A DNA stretch of 64,000 nucleotides. It comes from an uncultured Eubacterium sp. GTDB lineage: Bacteria; Bacillota; Clostridia; Lachnospirales; Lachnospiraceae. A program made the position numbers and the translations under genes. Below, piece by piece: positions 21,797 through 31,171 of the stretch. The first letter of the stretch is position 1. Every line of letters begins with the position of its first letter. The notes under the pieces were generated by a model, which was not told the origin of the DNA, did no database searches, and saw only the letters and a list, made by a program, of their open reading frames with translations. The stretch is from contig CAJUTM010000002.1 in NCBI GenBank assembly GCA_910589595.1, positions 1 to 64,000 on the forward strand, in the 5' to 3' direction.

Positions 21797-22948
21797 ATGG
21801 GAGAGGATAACGGAAAGACAGTTATGACAAAAGAGGATTATATGCGGCTGGCGCTGGATATTGCCAGAAAAGGCAGGGGACGCACTTCACCAAACCCGAT
21901 GGTTGGCTGTGTCGTAGTCAGAAACCAGCGGATTGTTGCCGAGGGGTACCATGAGCGGTATGGCGGATTTCACGCCGAGAGGAACGCATTGACAAGATGT
22001 ACGGAGGATTTGACGGGAGCAGAAATGTATGTGACGTTAGAGCCGTGCTGTCATTACGGCAATACGCCGCCCTGTACGGAGATTATTATTGAGCGGGGAA
22101 TTAGCAAAGTGTATGTGGGCTGCATGGACGCCAATCCGCAGGTTGCCGGAAAGGGAGTGCAGATTTTGCGCGAACACGGTATTGCGGTAGAAACCGGCAT
22201 ACTGGAAGAAGAATGTCTGGCGCTCAACGAGATTTTCTTTCATTACATCACGACGAAAATGCCGTTTGTGGCGATGAAATATGCGATGACTATGGATGGC
22301 AAGATTGCTTCCCATACCGGAGATTCCAAATGGGTGACAGGCGCGGAGGCGAGACATCATGTCCACGAATTACGCCGGCAGTATTCGGCCATTATGGTCG
22401 GTATCGGTACGGTGCTGGCGGACGACCCTTTGTTGAACTGCCGCATTGAAGAGGGAGTTGACCCGCTGCGGATTATCTGTGATTCAAAATTGCGCACTCC
22501 GCTTGACAGTCAGATAGTAAAAACGGCAAAAGACATACCGACGATGATTTGCTATGATGAGGGGCAGAAAGAGAAAGTGGATGCTCTGCGGGCTGCCGGC
22601 GTGGAATTATTGTGTGCGGGCAGTCAGGGCAGGGTGGATATACAAGCCGTGATCAGAGAACTTGCTTCCCGCAGTATTGACAGCGTTCTTGTGGAGGGAG
22701 GGGGAATCTTTCACGGGGCTGTGCTGCAGAGCGGTCTGGTGAATAAAATTTACTGTTATATGGCGCCGAAGCTTATTGGCGGGAAACACGCCAAATCGCC
22801 GGTAGAGGGCAGCGGATTTTCCCTTATGCGGGAAGCGCTTGCGGTATCGGATATAGAAATTATCAAATTAGGAAAAGATATTTGTATCAGCGGCCGTGTC
22901 GGCCGTATATCTTCCGCTGGGGAAAATGCGGCGGCGGAAAAGAGGTGA
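21797..22948 (+). CDS. ribD: Bifunctional pyrimidine deaminase/reductase RibD
   Basis: A 383-residue enzyme for two steps of riboflavin synthesis: deamination of diaminohydroxy-ribosylaminopyrimidine phosphate, then side-chain reduction. The N-terminal deaminase has the zinc motifs HAERNAL and PCCHYGNTPPCTEIII. The C-terminal reductase (from ~residue 150) has VAMKYAMTMDGKIAS, DSKWVTG and VEGGGIFHGA. The start is ATG 21797 after AAAGGAG; an in-frame ATG at 21734 lies in the terminator. It is the first gene of the rib operon, and ribE begins 6 bases after its stop. Confidence 0.97.
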   Translation: MGEDNGKTVMTKEDYMRLALDIARKGRGRTSPNPMVGCVVVRNQRIVAEGYHERYGGFHAERNALTRCTEDLTGAEMYVTLEPCCHYGNTPPCTEIIIERGISKVYVGCMDANPQVAGKGVQILREHGIAVETGILEEECLALNEIFFHYITTKMPFVAMKYAMTMDGKIASHTGDSKWVTGAEARHHVHELRRQYSAIMVGIGTVLADDPLLNCRIEEGVDPLRIICDSKLRTPLDSQIVKTAKDIPTMICYDEGQKEKVDALRAAGVELLCAGSQGRVDIQAVIRELASRSIDSVLVEGGGIFHGAVLQSGLVNKIYCYMAPKLIGGKHAKSPVEGSGFSLMREALAVSDIEIIKLGKDICISGRVGRISSAGENAAAEKR

Positions 22949-22954
22949 TGAACC

Positions 22955-23602
22955 GTGTTTACGGGAATAATTGAAGAGACGGGAACCGTGCTTGAAATAG
23001 AGCGGGGAAGCCAATCGGCGCAGCTTCGCATAGAATGCCAAAAAGTATTGGAGGATACGCGGGTTGGTGACAGTATTGCCGTTAATGGCGTCTGTCTGAC
23101 AGTGACAACCATCCATGCCGGAGGGTACACGGCAGATGTCATGGCGGAGACTCTCAACCGCAGTACGCTGGCTTCCCTGAAAAGGGGAAGTCGGGTGAAT
23201 CTGGAGCGTGCTATGGCGGCAGACGGGCGTTTTGGAGGACATATCGTGGCGGGGCATGTTGATGGCGTCGGTGAGATTACAAAGATTGAGTGCGATGAGA
23301 CGGCGATTTGGTATCGTATTGCGGCGGCTCCTGAGGTGATGAGGTACATTGTTGAAAAAGGTTCCATTACGGTAGATGGTATCAGTCTTACGGTGGCACG
23401 GGTAAACGAGACGGATTTTACCGTGTCGGTCATTCCGCACACGCAGGCCAATACGACATTGCGGGAAAAGCAGGCAGGGGATTTTGTGAATCTTGAGACA
23501 GATGTCATAGGCAAGTATGTGGAAAAACTACTGTATCCGCAGACGGAAAAGAAAAAAGAGAGTAAGCTGACGATGGAATTTTTGAGGGAAAACGGTTTTT
23601 AA
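22955..23602 (+). CDS. ribE: Riboflavin synthase, alpha chain
   Basis: A 215-residue enzyme that converts two molecules of dimethyl-ribityllumazine into riboflavin. It starts with GTG (AAGAGGTGATGAACC upstream) and the hallmark [12 protein letters not shown]. The two lumazine-binding repeats are visible: [15 protein letters not shown] with [13 protein letters not shown], and [15 protein letters not shown] with [10 protein letters not shown]. It is second in the operon. Confidence 0.97.
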   Translation: MFTGIIEETGTVLEIERGSQSAQLRIECQKVLEDTRVGDSIAVNGVCLTVTTIHAGGYTADVMAETLNRSTLASLKRGSRVNLERAMAADGRFGGHIVAGHVDGVGEITKIECDETAIWYRIAAAPEVMRYIVEKGSITVDGISLTVARVNETDFTVSVIPHTQANTTLREKQAGDFVNLETDVIGKYVEKLLYPQTEKKKESKLTMEFLRENGF

Positions 23603-23625
23603 AATATTGGGAATGGAGAATGAAT

Positions 23626-24834
23626 ATGACAGAACTGGCAACGATTGAGGAAGCATTACAGGATTTGCGCGAGGGAAAACTGATTTTGGTAATTGATGAC
23701 CCTGATCGTGAAAATGAGGGCGATTTAATCTGTGCGGCGGAATTTGCCACGGCAGAAAATGTGAACACGATGGCTACATTGGCGAAAGGGCTAATTTGTA
23801 TGCCGATGAGCAGCGCCATGACGGAGAAGCTGCAACTGAATCAGATGGTCGAGGTAAACACGGATAATCACGCGACAGCGTTTACCGTATCCATCGACCA
23901 CGTAGATACGACGACGGGGATTTCCGCAGTGGAGCGTTCGCTCACGGCGATGAAATGCGTCGAAGACGGCGTAAAGCCGGAGGACTTCCGCAGACCGGGG
24001 CATATGTTTCCGTTGGAGGCAAGGGAGGGCGGTGTGCTCAAACGCGCCGGACATACGGAGGCTACTGTCGATTTGATGAGACTGGCCGGATTGAAAGAAT
24101 GCGGGCTCTGCTGTGAAATTATGCGAGAAGACGGTACGATGATGCGGACGACAGAGCTTTTGACATTTGCCAGAAGACATAATTTTAAAGTCATAACGAT
24201 TGAGGATTTAATCAAGAAACGGCTGGAAAAGGAAAGTCTCGTCAAAAAAGAAGCAGAGGCAAAATTGCCCACAAAGTTCGGGGATTTTACTATTCACGGC
24301 TATGAGAATATTACGAACGGGGAACATCATGTGGCGCTGACGATGGGGGAAGTAGGCGACGGCAAGCCGGTGCTCTGCCGCGTGCATTCCGAATGTCTCA
24401 CCGGCGACGTCTTTGGCTCCCACCGCTGTGATTGCGGGGAGCAGTTGGAAAACGCCATGAAAATGATTGCCAGAGAGGGGCGGGGCATTCTTCTCTATAT
24501 GAGACAGGAGGGAAGAGGAATCGGGCTTCTCAATAAATTAAAGGCGTACGAACTTCAGGAGCAGGGATACGATACGGTGGAGGCGAACGTCAAACTTGGT
24601 TTTGCACCGGACCTTCGGGAATACGGGATTGGCGCGCAGATTTTACACGATTTGGGAGCCAAAAAGCTGCGGCTGTTGACAAATAATCCGAAGAAGATTG
24701 CCGGATTAGCCGGATATGGTATTACCATTGAGGAGCGTGTCCCGATAGAGATAGCGCCTAAGCCGGAAGACTATAAGTATTTAATGACGAAACAGGAAAA
24801 AATGCAGCACATGACGCACTATGATGTCAGGTGA
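23626..24834 (+). CDS. ribBA: Bifunctional DHBP synthase / GTP cyclohydrolase II
   Basis: A 402-residue fusion that supplies both precursors of riboflavin. Residues 1-~200 are dihydroxybutanone-phosphate synthase ([34 protein letters not shown]). The rest is GTP cyclohydrolase II with the zinc cysteines in [20 protein letters not shown] and the loop [22 protein letters not shown] 23626 is preferred over 23620, which is only 1 base after the ribosome binding site. The leader GGGAATGGAGAATGAAT resembles the flanks of the pseudoknot elements found further downstream. Confidence 0.96.
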   Translation: MTELATIEEALQDLREGKLILVIDDPDRENEGDLICAAEFATAENVNTMATLAKGLICMPMSSAMTEKLQLNQMVEVNTDNHATAFTVSIDHVDTTTGISAVERSLTAMKCVEDGVKPEDFRRPGHMFPLEAREGGVLKRAGHTEATVDLMRLAGLKECGLCCEIMREDGTMMRTTELLTFARRHNFKVITIEDLIKKRLEKESLVKKEAEAKLPTKFGDFTIHGYENITNGEHHVALTMGEVGDGKPVLCRVHSECLTGDVFGSHRCDCGEQLENAMKMIAREGRGILLYMRQEGRGIGLLNKLKAYELQEQGYDTVEANVKLGFAPDLREYGIGAQILHDLGAKKLRLLTNNPKKIAGLAGYGITIEERVPIEIAPKPEDYKYLMTKQEKMQHMTHYDVR

Positions 24835-24910
24835 TGTATCATAAATAGAAAAAAGAATGGCAGGAGTGAGAGACCGGATGTGCCGGCAATGCTCCGGAAT
24901 GGAGGAAAAA

Positions 24911-25372
24911 ATGAAATTATTGGAAGGAAATGTAATCGGAAATGGTATGAAAATCGGTATTGTGGCGTCAAGGTTCAACGAGTTTATTGTAAGTAAGCTT
25001 ATTGGCGGCGCAGAGGACGCTCTCGTCCGTCACGGCGTGGAAACCGATGATATTGAACTTGCGTGGGTGCCGGGGGCTTTCGAGATACCGGTTGTCGCAC
25101 AGAAGATGGCGCAGAGCGGTAAGTATGACGCAATTCTCTGTCTGGGAGCGGTCATTAAAGGCTCCACATCACATTATGATTATGTGTGTGCCGAAGTGAG
25201 TAAGGGAGTGGCCGCAGTCGGTCTTCATACAGGCGTGCCGACGATGTTCGGCGTACTGACAACGGACAATATCGAGCAGGCGATTGAGCGGGCAGGAACA
25301 AAAGCCGGAAATAAAGGCTATGACGCGGCATGTGCGGCAATCGAAATGGTAGATTTAATGCGCAATATATAA
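24911..25372 (+). CDS. ribH: 6,7-dimethyl-8-ribityllumazine synthase
   Basis: A 153-residue enzyme that condenses the pyrimidine and butanone precursors into lumazine and normally assembles into capsid-like particles. Motifs: [59 protein letters not shown] and [15 protein letters not shown]. The start is ATG 24911 after GGAGGAAAAA; an upstream in-frame ATG at 24857 has no site. It is the last gene of the rib operon. Confidence 0.97.
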   Translation: MKLLEGNVIGNGMKIGIVASRFNEFIVSKLIGGAEDALVRHGVETDDIELAWVPGAFEIPVVAQKMAQSGKYDAILCLGAVIKGSTSHYDYVCAEVSKGVAAVGLHTGVPTMFGVLTTDNIEQAIERAGTKAGNKGYDAACAAIEMVDLMRNI

Positions 25373-25395
25373 CTTAGAATGGAAAATGGAGAATA

Positions 25396-25523
25396 GTGTG
25401 AAAAATAAGCTTGATAGCTTATTTTTCACACCACGATTTGTGCCGAAGCGCCACAAATCGTATTGATGTACAGAGCAAAAACAGCTCTGCTGCTTTTTGC
25501 TCGTACTTCTTCCGCTGCGCTTC
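25396..25523 (+). repeat. Pseudoknot-forming intergenic element, copy A
   Basis: H1: a 15-bp hairpin (25396-25431) with arm GTGTGAAAAATAAGC. H2: ACGATTTGTG/CACAAATCGT (25433-25461) with loop CCGAAGCGC. H3: GAGCAAAAACAGC hairpin (25473-25502). The H2 loop GAAGCGC (25445-25451) is complementary to GCGCTTC (25517-25523), which ends 5 bases before the GGAG of the MoxR gene. The whole is flanked by the exact direct repeat AATGGAGAAT (25385-25394 and 25526-25535). Confidence 0.75.
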
Positions 25524-25539
25524 AGAATGGAGAATTATT

Positions 25540-26493
25540 ATGAATGTAGCGGATGTAAAAAAGCAGGCAGCGCATATTCGTGCGAATATAGAAAACGTCA
25601 TTGTCGGCAAATCCGAAGTGATTGATTTGGTTTTGACGGCGTTTCTGGCCGGAGGCCATGTGCTTCTGGAAGACGTGCCGGGAACCGGAAAGACAATGCT
25701 TGCCAAATCGCTGGCGGCGTCTGTGGATATGGAGTGTAAGCGGATACAGTTTACGCCTGACCTGCTTCCGAGCGATATTACAGGGATACAGTATTTTAAT
25801 CAAAAGGAAAGTGATTTTCAGTTTCGGGAGGGCGGTATTTTTACCAATGTCCTGCTCGCGGACGAAATCAATCGGGCGACACCCCGCACCCAGTCGGCGC
25901 TCTTGGAGTGTATGGAGGAGCGTCAGGCGACAATTGACGGCACGACGATGGCATTACCGGAGCCGTTTTTTGTAATTGCCACGCAAAATCCTATTGAAAC
26001 AGCGGGAACTTTTCCGCTGCCGGAAGCTCAATTGGACAGGTTTATTATGCAGATTCCGATAGGCTATCCGGAGCGCAGCGGCGAGAAAGAGATTCTTACC
26101 CGCTTTACACAGGACAACCCGTTTGAGCAGTTACAGGCGGTATGTAAGAGAGAACAATTTCAGGAAATGCAGAAAGCGTGTGAACAGGTCTTTGTACACG
26201 ACAGTATCAAAGACTATCTGTTAGATATTGTAAAGGGAACAAGAGAGCACACGAATATTGCTTTGGGCGTCAGTACGCGAGGAGCGATTGCTTTTTTGAA
26301 AGCGGCAAAATGTTATACCGCTGTTGGGGGCGGTGAGTATGTGACGCCGGAGACGATAAAGAAACTGGCGCCTTATGTGCTCGGTCACCGCATTATATTG
26401 GAGGACGCTTATAACAGTAAAAAGAAAGCGCCGGATTATATTGAGGAAATTACCCACTTTACGACAGCGCCAACGGAGGATTTTTCAAAGTGA
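25540..26493 (+). CDS. MoxR-family AAA+ ATPase
   Basis: A 317-residue AAA+ ATPase, probably a chaperone for assembling or activating partner proteins. Walker A is EDVPGTGKTMLAKSL, Walker B VLLADEINRATPRTQSALLE, sensor IATQNPIETAGTFPLPEAQLDRF and arginine region GVSTRGAIAFLKAAK. The start is ATG 25540 (MNVADVKKQAAHIRAN), whose ribosome binding site is supplied by the right flank of pseudoknot element A; upstream in-frame codons lie inside that element. It overlaps the DUF58 gene by 4 bases, the classic MoxR-DUF58 arrangement. Confidence 0.93.
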   Translation: MNVADVKKQAAHIRANIENVIVGKSEVIDLVLTAFLAGGHVLLEDVPGTGKTMLAKSLAASVDMECKRIQFTPDLLPSDITGIQYFNQKESDFQFREGGIFTNVLLADEINRATPRTQSALLECMEERQATIDGTTMALPEPFFVIATQNPIETAGTFPLPEAQLDRFIMQIPIGYPERSGEKEILTRFTQDNPFEQLQAVCKREQFQEMQKACEQVFVHDSIKDYLLDIVKGTREHTNIALGVSTRGAIAFLKAAKCYTAVGGGEYVTPETIKKLAPYVLGHRIILEDAYNSKKKAPDYIEEITHFTTAPTEDFSK

Positions 26494-27605
26494 TAGTATT
26501 GCCTGCATTTGCATTGACCCTCGTACTCATTTATCTGGTAATAACCGGCCATTACCAAAAACACTGGATGGAGGATTTTAATGTCACTCTCCGGTTTTCG
26601 GAAGAGCAGGCCGGTGTGGGAGACAGTCTGTTTCTGTATGAGACGGCTGTCAACAAAAAGAAAATGAACTTGCCGGCCGTCTGTGTGAAATTCGGGACAT
26701 CGAAGCATTTAGCCTTTGAGGGGCAGGAGAGCGGAACGGTTTCAGACCATTTTTACCGCAATGATGTAATGAGTGTGGACGGATTTCAGAAAGTGCGCCG
26801 TAAGCTTCGCTTCACATGTAAGAAGCGGGGGTTATACCGCATTGAGGAGGCGGAACTTGTCAGTTATGATATGTTTTTTGTGACGCCGTTTGTGCACCGC
26901 ATATCTGTAGAGGCAAAAATCTGTGTATACCCGTCGCTGATTTCGGTGGAGCGTCTGATTCCGCTTTTCCGCTCTCTCAATGGTAATTTGCCGACAAGGG
27001 TGCCTCTCTTTGAAGATTCATTTGCCTATGCCGGAGTCAGGGAGTATACGTCGCAGGATTCCATGCGCCGGATACACTGGAAAGCATCTGCACGTATGGG
27101 AAGCTGGCAGGTAAGAACCACGGAATATGTTGCTTCTACTCCTGTCGTAATCATGCTGAACCTCGAGTCGCCGGGTGTGTTTACGCAGGAAGATTTGATG
27201 GAGGAAAGTATTCGTCTTGCCTATTCGTTTCTTTACTATTTTAGTGTTCATGGGGTAACGACCCGTTTTGTGGCGGCAGGCAATGAGAAGATACGTTTAG
27301 AGGGAGATACACGCCAACAGATTTCCTCGGCGAGATATGCGCTGGCGACGATTGCCTATGACCATGTCTGCTGCCGCGGGGAAGAATTTGTTGAGAGAGA
27401 GCTGCCGGGACTTCATGCGGGCGACCATGTCATACTGATTTCCGCCGCAGGCAAGAAGCCAATGCAGCAGGCGGTAGAGTCAATGATTCAGCGGGTGGAA
27501 CAGGTTACGTGGGTAGCTCCTTTGCTCTCCGGTTATGGTGAGGACAACGAGTTTCGTGAAGTATCGCCTGCGATTGAGCGCTGTCTTGTGAAATGGGGTG
27601 GATGA
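26490..27605 (+). CDS. DUF58 protein, partner of MoxR
   Basis: A 371-residue protein with one N-terminal membrane helix (IVLPAFALTLVLIYLVITGH) and a central DUF58 domain: YAGVREYTSQDSMRRIHWKA, SARMGSWQVRT and then VVIMLNLE, the start of a vWA-like fold. Such proteins are proposed to be assembled by MoxR ATPases and linked to cell-envelope stress functions. The start is GTG 26490, overlapping the moxR stop. The end overlaps the next gene's leader. Confidence 0.9.
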   Translation: MIVLPAFALTLVLIYLVITGHYQKHWMEDFNVTLRFSEEQAGVGDSLFLYETAVNKKKMNLPAVCVKFGTSKHLAFEGQESGTVSDHFYRNDVMSVDGFQKVRRKLRFTCKKRGLYRIEEAELVSYDMFFVTPFVHRISVEAKICVYPSLISVERLIPLFRSLNGNLPTRVPLFEDSFAYAGVREYTSQDSMRRIHWKASARMGSWQVRTTEYVASTPVVIMLNLESPGVFTQEDLMEESIRLAYSFLYYFSVHGVTTRFVAAGNEKIRLEGDTRQQISSARYALATIAYDHVCCRGEEFVERELPGLHAGDHVILISAAGKKPMQQAVESMIQRVEQVTWVAPLLSGYGEDNEFREVSPAIERCLVKWGG

Positions 27606-27607
27606 TG

Positions 27608-28678
27608 ATGACAGAATTTAATAAAATGAAGATAACGCGTTTTTACTATAACTATTTACTGTTATTATGTGTCTTTACTTCCATTTTCAACTGGTTTAAT
27701 GGGGATTTATTTTCATTCTTCCGCTTGCTTTTGCTGCTGTTTGTGCCGCTGCCGGCTATATGGCGCAACGCTCGCAGGAAAGAAGAGAAGCTGCCGGCCG
27801 GTCAGTTTCTGCCGCTTGTGCTGACGGGGTTCTTTCTGATACCGGCAACGATGGAAAAGGAGAGAATTGTCAATACCACCCTTTGCTGTTGTCTTTTTGC
27901 CGTGTCACTTTTTCTCTACTTTGCGAATAAGTATTTGCGTGGCAGGTATACTATATTGCATTGTAACCCCAGTGTGTCGGAAGAGACGACGAGAAGGGCG
28001 GGGCGCATGCAGAGAAAACCTCTGTTTCAGATGTTTCTTATTGGAGCTGTGGCGCTCGTTTTCTTTATTTTCCTGACGATGATGCTGCCGGAAATGGGAT
28101 ACCACAGTTCGGACAGGCGCAGCAATCGGGAGCGGCAGGAGCAGGATAATACACGGGAAATCAAGCCGGATACGAACAGGAGCGAAATGCAGAGACGGGT
28201 ACAGGAAGAGCAGGACAAGGCGGCGGATAATTTCTGGTTGCAGTTACTGCGCTATGTAATCACCTTTGCCATTGTGGTGGCGGGGATAGTGGCGGTTGTC
28301 TATGCGGTTTTTCGACTGATACTTTATTTGCTGGGATACCGGCGGAAATTAGTTTACGAGTACGAAGAACAGATGGACGAGAAGACGGATTTGGAAGAGA
28401 TTACAAGACTCATTCCGGTTGTGAAAAGAGCGGTGTCGTTTCCCGACGGATGGGATGGAAAGATTCGGCGGGCATTTTACGAGTCAGTTCGAAAAGGCGC
28501 CGGCAGAAAATCTGTTGACCGCGCGCTGACGCCAATGGAATTACAGCGGCAATATATGAGTGGAACAGAGCGGGATGAATGTCTGACGGCATTGTATGAA
28601 AAGGCGCGTTATGCAGAAGATTCGATAAGTAGGGAAGAGTGGGGAACATGGATAGGAATTTCACAGAATAAGCGCTAG
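27608..28678 (+). CDS. Membrane protein with C-terminal DUF4129-like region
   Basis: A protein of about 356 residues with paired hydrophobic segments in the first ~110 residues (NYLLLLCVFTSIFNWF, FFRLLLLLFVPLPAIW, TTLCCCLFAVSLFLYF), another at ~150-170 and one at ~220-250. Between them is a hydrophilic stretch (RERQEQDNTREIKPD). The C terminus (ALTPMELQRQ, then TALYEKARYAEDSISREEW) matches the DUF4129 region found at the end of TgpA-like transglutaminases. The transglutaminase core with its Cys-His-Asp is missing, so this operon encodes only the membrane/DUF4129 part. ATG 27608 is chosen after GGGGTGG; 27593, 27602 and 27605 are alternatives. Confidence 0.75.
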   Translation: MTEFNKMKITRFYYNYLLLLCVFTSIFNWFNGDLFSFFRLLLLLFVPLPAIWRNARRKEEKLPAGQFLPLVLTGFFLIPATMEKERIVNTTLCCCLFAVSLFLYFANKYLRGRYTILHCNPSVSEETTRRAGRMQRKPLFQMFLIGAVALVFFIFLTMMLPEMGYHSSDRRSNRERQEQDNTREIKPDTNRSEMQRRVQEEQDKAADNFWLQLLRYVITFAIVVAGIVAVVYAVFRLILYLLGYRRKLVYEYEEQMDEKTDLEEITRLIPVVKRAVSFPDGWDGKIRRAFYESVRKGAGRKSVDRALTPMELQRQYMSGTERDECLTALYEKARYAEDSISREEWGTWIGISQNKR

Positions 28679-28714
28679 ACATCTTCGGAAAACAGTGCAG
28701 AAATGAGGGAAATT

Positions 28715-29554
28715 ATGATACGCTTGATTGCATTTGATATGGATGGTACAGTACTGGATGACCACAAGAAAATATTGCCACAGACGAAAGAAGTTTTGGA
28801 GCGATTGGCTGAACAGGGAATAGAGCTTGTGCCGGCAACGGGACGCCCCTTTTGCGGTTTGTCTCCAGAAATAGAACGGCTGCAGGGTGTGCGTTATGTC
28901 ATTACTTGTAATGGCGCCGGTATTTATGAGAAAGAGACGGGAAATTGTCTGATGGGGGACAACATAAGCCTCGATTCCTTATTGCCGTTGTTGACCGAGT
29001 TAGAGCCGTTGTCTGTTATGGCTGACCCATTTTTAAAGGGGAAAGCTTTTATGAGTGAGAAAAACCGGCCGCTTGTAGAGAAGATGCATGTATCGGAAGA
29101 GCTAAAAGAATATATTCGTACTTCGCGTACACTTGTACCGGACTTGGTGGAGTATTTGCGGGAACGCGGGGACGACGTAGAAAAACTGACGATTAATTTT
29201 GCTGAAAATGAAGATGGGGTGCTTCAGGGATATGACGAAGTGCTAACTATAGTTCGCAAATATCCGCAGATGAATGCTGTCTCAGGCGGCATTAGGAATA
29301 TTGAAATTACAAAGAGCGGGGTAACTAAGGCCAGCGCCCTGATGTGGCTAGGAGAGTATCTTGCCATTGACAGAGAGGAGATAATTGCCTTTGGAGACAG
29401 TGAGAATGACCTGGAGATGCTTCGTGCGGCCGGTATCGGCGTGGCAATGGAAAACGCAGAGAAAGAAGCAAAAGAAGTTGCTGATTTTGTCACTTTGTCA
29501 AATACGGACAATGGTATTGTTTACGCTTTGCAAAAATTTGGCGTTTTAGCTTAA
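28715..29554 (+). CDS. Cof-type HAD-superfamily phosphatase
   Basis: A 279-residue HAD IIB hydrolase. The nucleophile Asp is in IRLIAFDMDGTVLDDHKKIL, the second motif in LVPATGRPF, the Lys in ITKSGVTKASAL and the metal Asps in IAFGDSENDLEML. The Cof/YidA group dephosphorylates sugar phosphates and cofactors such as pyridoxal phosphate or FMN precursors; the substrate cannot be told from sequence. ATG 28715 (after GAGGGA) is preferred over 28703. Confidence 0.92.
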   Translation: MIRLIAFDMDGTVLDDHKKILPQTKEVLERLAEQGIELVPATGRPFCGLSPEIERLQGVRYVITCNGAGIYEKETGNCLMGDNISLDSLLPLLTELEPLSVMADPFLKGKAFMSEKNRPLVEKMHVSEELKEYIRTSRTLVPDLVEYLRERGDDVEKLTINFAENEDGVLQGYDEVLTIVRKYPQMNAVSGGIRNIEITKSGVTKASALMWLGEYLAIDREEIIAFGDSENDLEMLRAAGIGVAMENAEKEAKEVADFVTLSNTDNGIVYALQKFGVLA

Positions 29555-29596
29555 CAGAATGTTTCTGCACAGGAATAGGAAAAGGAGGAATAAAAA

Positions 29597-31132
29597 ATGA
29601 ATGGAAATCCATTGATAAAGACAGACTATCCGGACCCGGATGTTATACGCGTGGGGGATGCTTACTATATGGTCAGTACTACGATGCATTTTATGCCTGG
29701 CTGCGTAATACTGCGTTCCTATAATTTAATTGACTGGGAAATACTTACCTATGTGTATGAGACATTGGAATGTACAGATGAGGAATGCCTGAAAAATGAG
29801 AAAAATGCCTATGGCCGGGGGATGTGGGCCGCTACGCTGCGTTATCATAAAGGAATCTATTATATTTGTTTTGTGGCAAATGATACCGGAAAGACTTATC
29901 TGTTTCGCTCTAAAAACATTCAGGGGCCTTGGACAAGAAGTGAGATAAAGGGCTTCTATCATGACAGTTCACTACTTTTCGATGACGATGGAAAGGTGTA
30001 TATTGCTTATGGGAACCGGCAGATTTATATTACGGAATTAAATGATAAGTTGACGGAGCCCAAACAGGGTGGTTTTCACCAGATGGTAGTGGAAGATACG
30101 GACGATGTTTACCTTGGATACGAGGGAACGCATTTCTATAAAATTAATGGCAAATACTATCTGTTCTTCATTCATTTAAAAAAAGGGGAAAATACAAGGC
30201 GTTCTCAGGCCTGTTACATGGCAGAGAGGATTGAGGGGCCGTATCGCGGGGGAGAAGTGTTAGATACCGATGGTGGTTATTGCAATTCCGGAGTTGCACA
30301 AGGCGGGATTGTTGATACGCCGGATAACGAATGGTATAGCATTTTGTTTCGTGACAGCGGCGCTGTGGGACGGCTTCCGGTTCTTGTTCCTGTACATTGG
30401 CGGGAGGATTTTCCTGTCTTTGGCGTGGACGGTAAGATACCGGAAATAATGGAGCCATACGACAGCCGTCCGGGTTATATTTATGCACCTTTGTATGGTG
30501 ATGATGAATTTACGGAGGAGAAGCTAAAAAATATATGGCAGTGGAATCACACGCCAAGACTTGATTTTGTAAAGATGGGGAACGGACAATTATGCCTGCA
30601 GACATGTGAAATTTGCAATAATGTGACGCAGGCTCCTAACACGCTGACACAGCGGCTCATGTATCCGGGGAGCGTCGTAAGTGTGGAATTGCGGGCGGAA
30701 CAATTAGAAGACGGCGATATTGCCGGATTGTGCCTGCTTCAAAGCGACTATGCCCTAATCGGCATTACGAGGCGGGATGCTTCGTTTTTCCTTGTACAGT
30801 GGAAACGGCCCGGGGAAGCAGAGGGAAAAATGAATCCGCAAACCGATACCACACAGCCGGCGGAAGTGGCGCGGCTTTTGCTGGATAAGCCGGCTATTTG
30901 TCTGCGCGCCAGAGCGGAATTTACGAAGATGAAAGATGTAGCAGACTTTGAAGTGCTCATAGACGGCAGTTGGCAGCCGTTTGGAGAAAGAGTGAAACTG
31001 CATTTTAAGCTGGACCATTTTTGCGGCGTTCGTGCCGGACTGTTTTGCTATGCGGCAAAACAGTTGGGAGGAATGGCGGCATTTTCCCACTTTAAGCATG
31101 ATTTACTTGGTGTGGATGAAAGGTCTGAGTGA
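29597..31132 (+). CDS. Glycoside hydrolase family 43 (beta-xylosidase/arabinofuranosidase-like)
   Basis: A 511-residue enzyme with the five-bladed propeller of GH43. The general base Asp is near residue 13 in DYPDPDVIRVGDAYYMVSTT, the pKa-tuning Asp in YHDSSLLFDDDGKVYIAYG, and the proton-donor Glu in YLGYEGTHFYKINGKYYLFF. From ~residue 310 a C-terminal beta-sandwich domain (QWNHTPRL, then LTQRLMYPGSVVSVEL) matches the accessory domain of XynB-type enzymes. There is no signal peptide, so it probably acts on imported xylo- or arabino-oligosaccharides in the cytoplasm. No transporter or regulator gene is adjacent. Confidence 0.93.
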   Translation: MNGNPLIKTDYPDPDVIRVGDAYYMVSTTMHFMPGCVILRSYNLIDWEILTYVYETLECTDEECLKNEKNAYGRGMWAATLRYHKGIYYICFVANDTGKTYLFRSKNIQGPWTRSEIKGFYHDSSLLFDDDGKVYIAYGNRQIYITELNDKLTEPKQGGFHQMVVEDTDDVYLGYEGTHFYKINGKYYLFFIHLKKGENTRRSQACYMAERIEGPYRGGEVLDTDGGYCNSGVAQGGIVDTPDNEWYSILFRDSGAVGRLPVLVPVHWREDFPVFGVDGKIPEIMEPYDSRPGYIYAPLYGDDEFTEEKLKNIWQWNHTPRLDFVKMGNGQLCLQTCEICNNVTQAPNTLTQRLMYPGSVVSVELRAEQLEDGDIAGLCLLQSDYALIGITRRDASFFLVQWKRPGEAEGKMNPQTDTTQPAEVARLLLDKPAICLRARAEFTKMKDVADFEVLIDGSWQPFGERVKLHFKLDHFCGVRAGLFCYAAKQLGGMAAFSHFKHDLLGVDERSE

Positions 31133-31171
31133 GGACGCATTCTTTGTCAAAGGAAAAGGAGGAAAAGGTTT

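Noticed and set aside
24835..24910. Small relative of the pseudoknot element before ribH
   Set aside because: GAATGG flanks and a CCGG/CCGG hairpin are present, but H1 is missing and no loop pairs with the sequence before the ribosome binding site.
25411..25539. N-terminal extension of the MoxR protein
   Set aside because: It would translate the pseudoknot element; the start at 25540 has a proper Shine-Dalgarno and matches the family N terminus.
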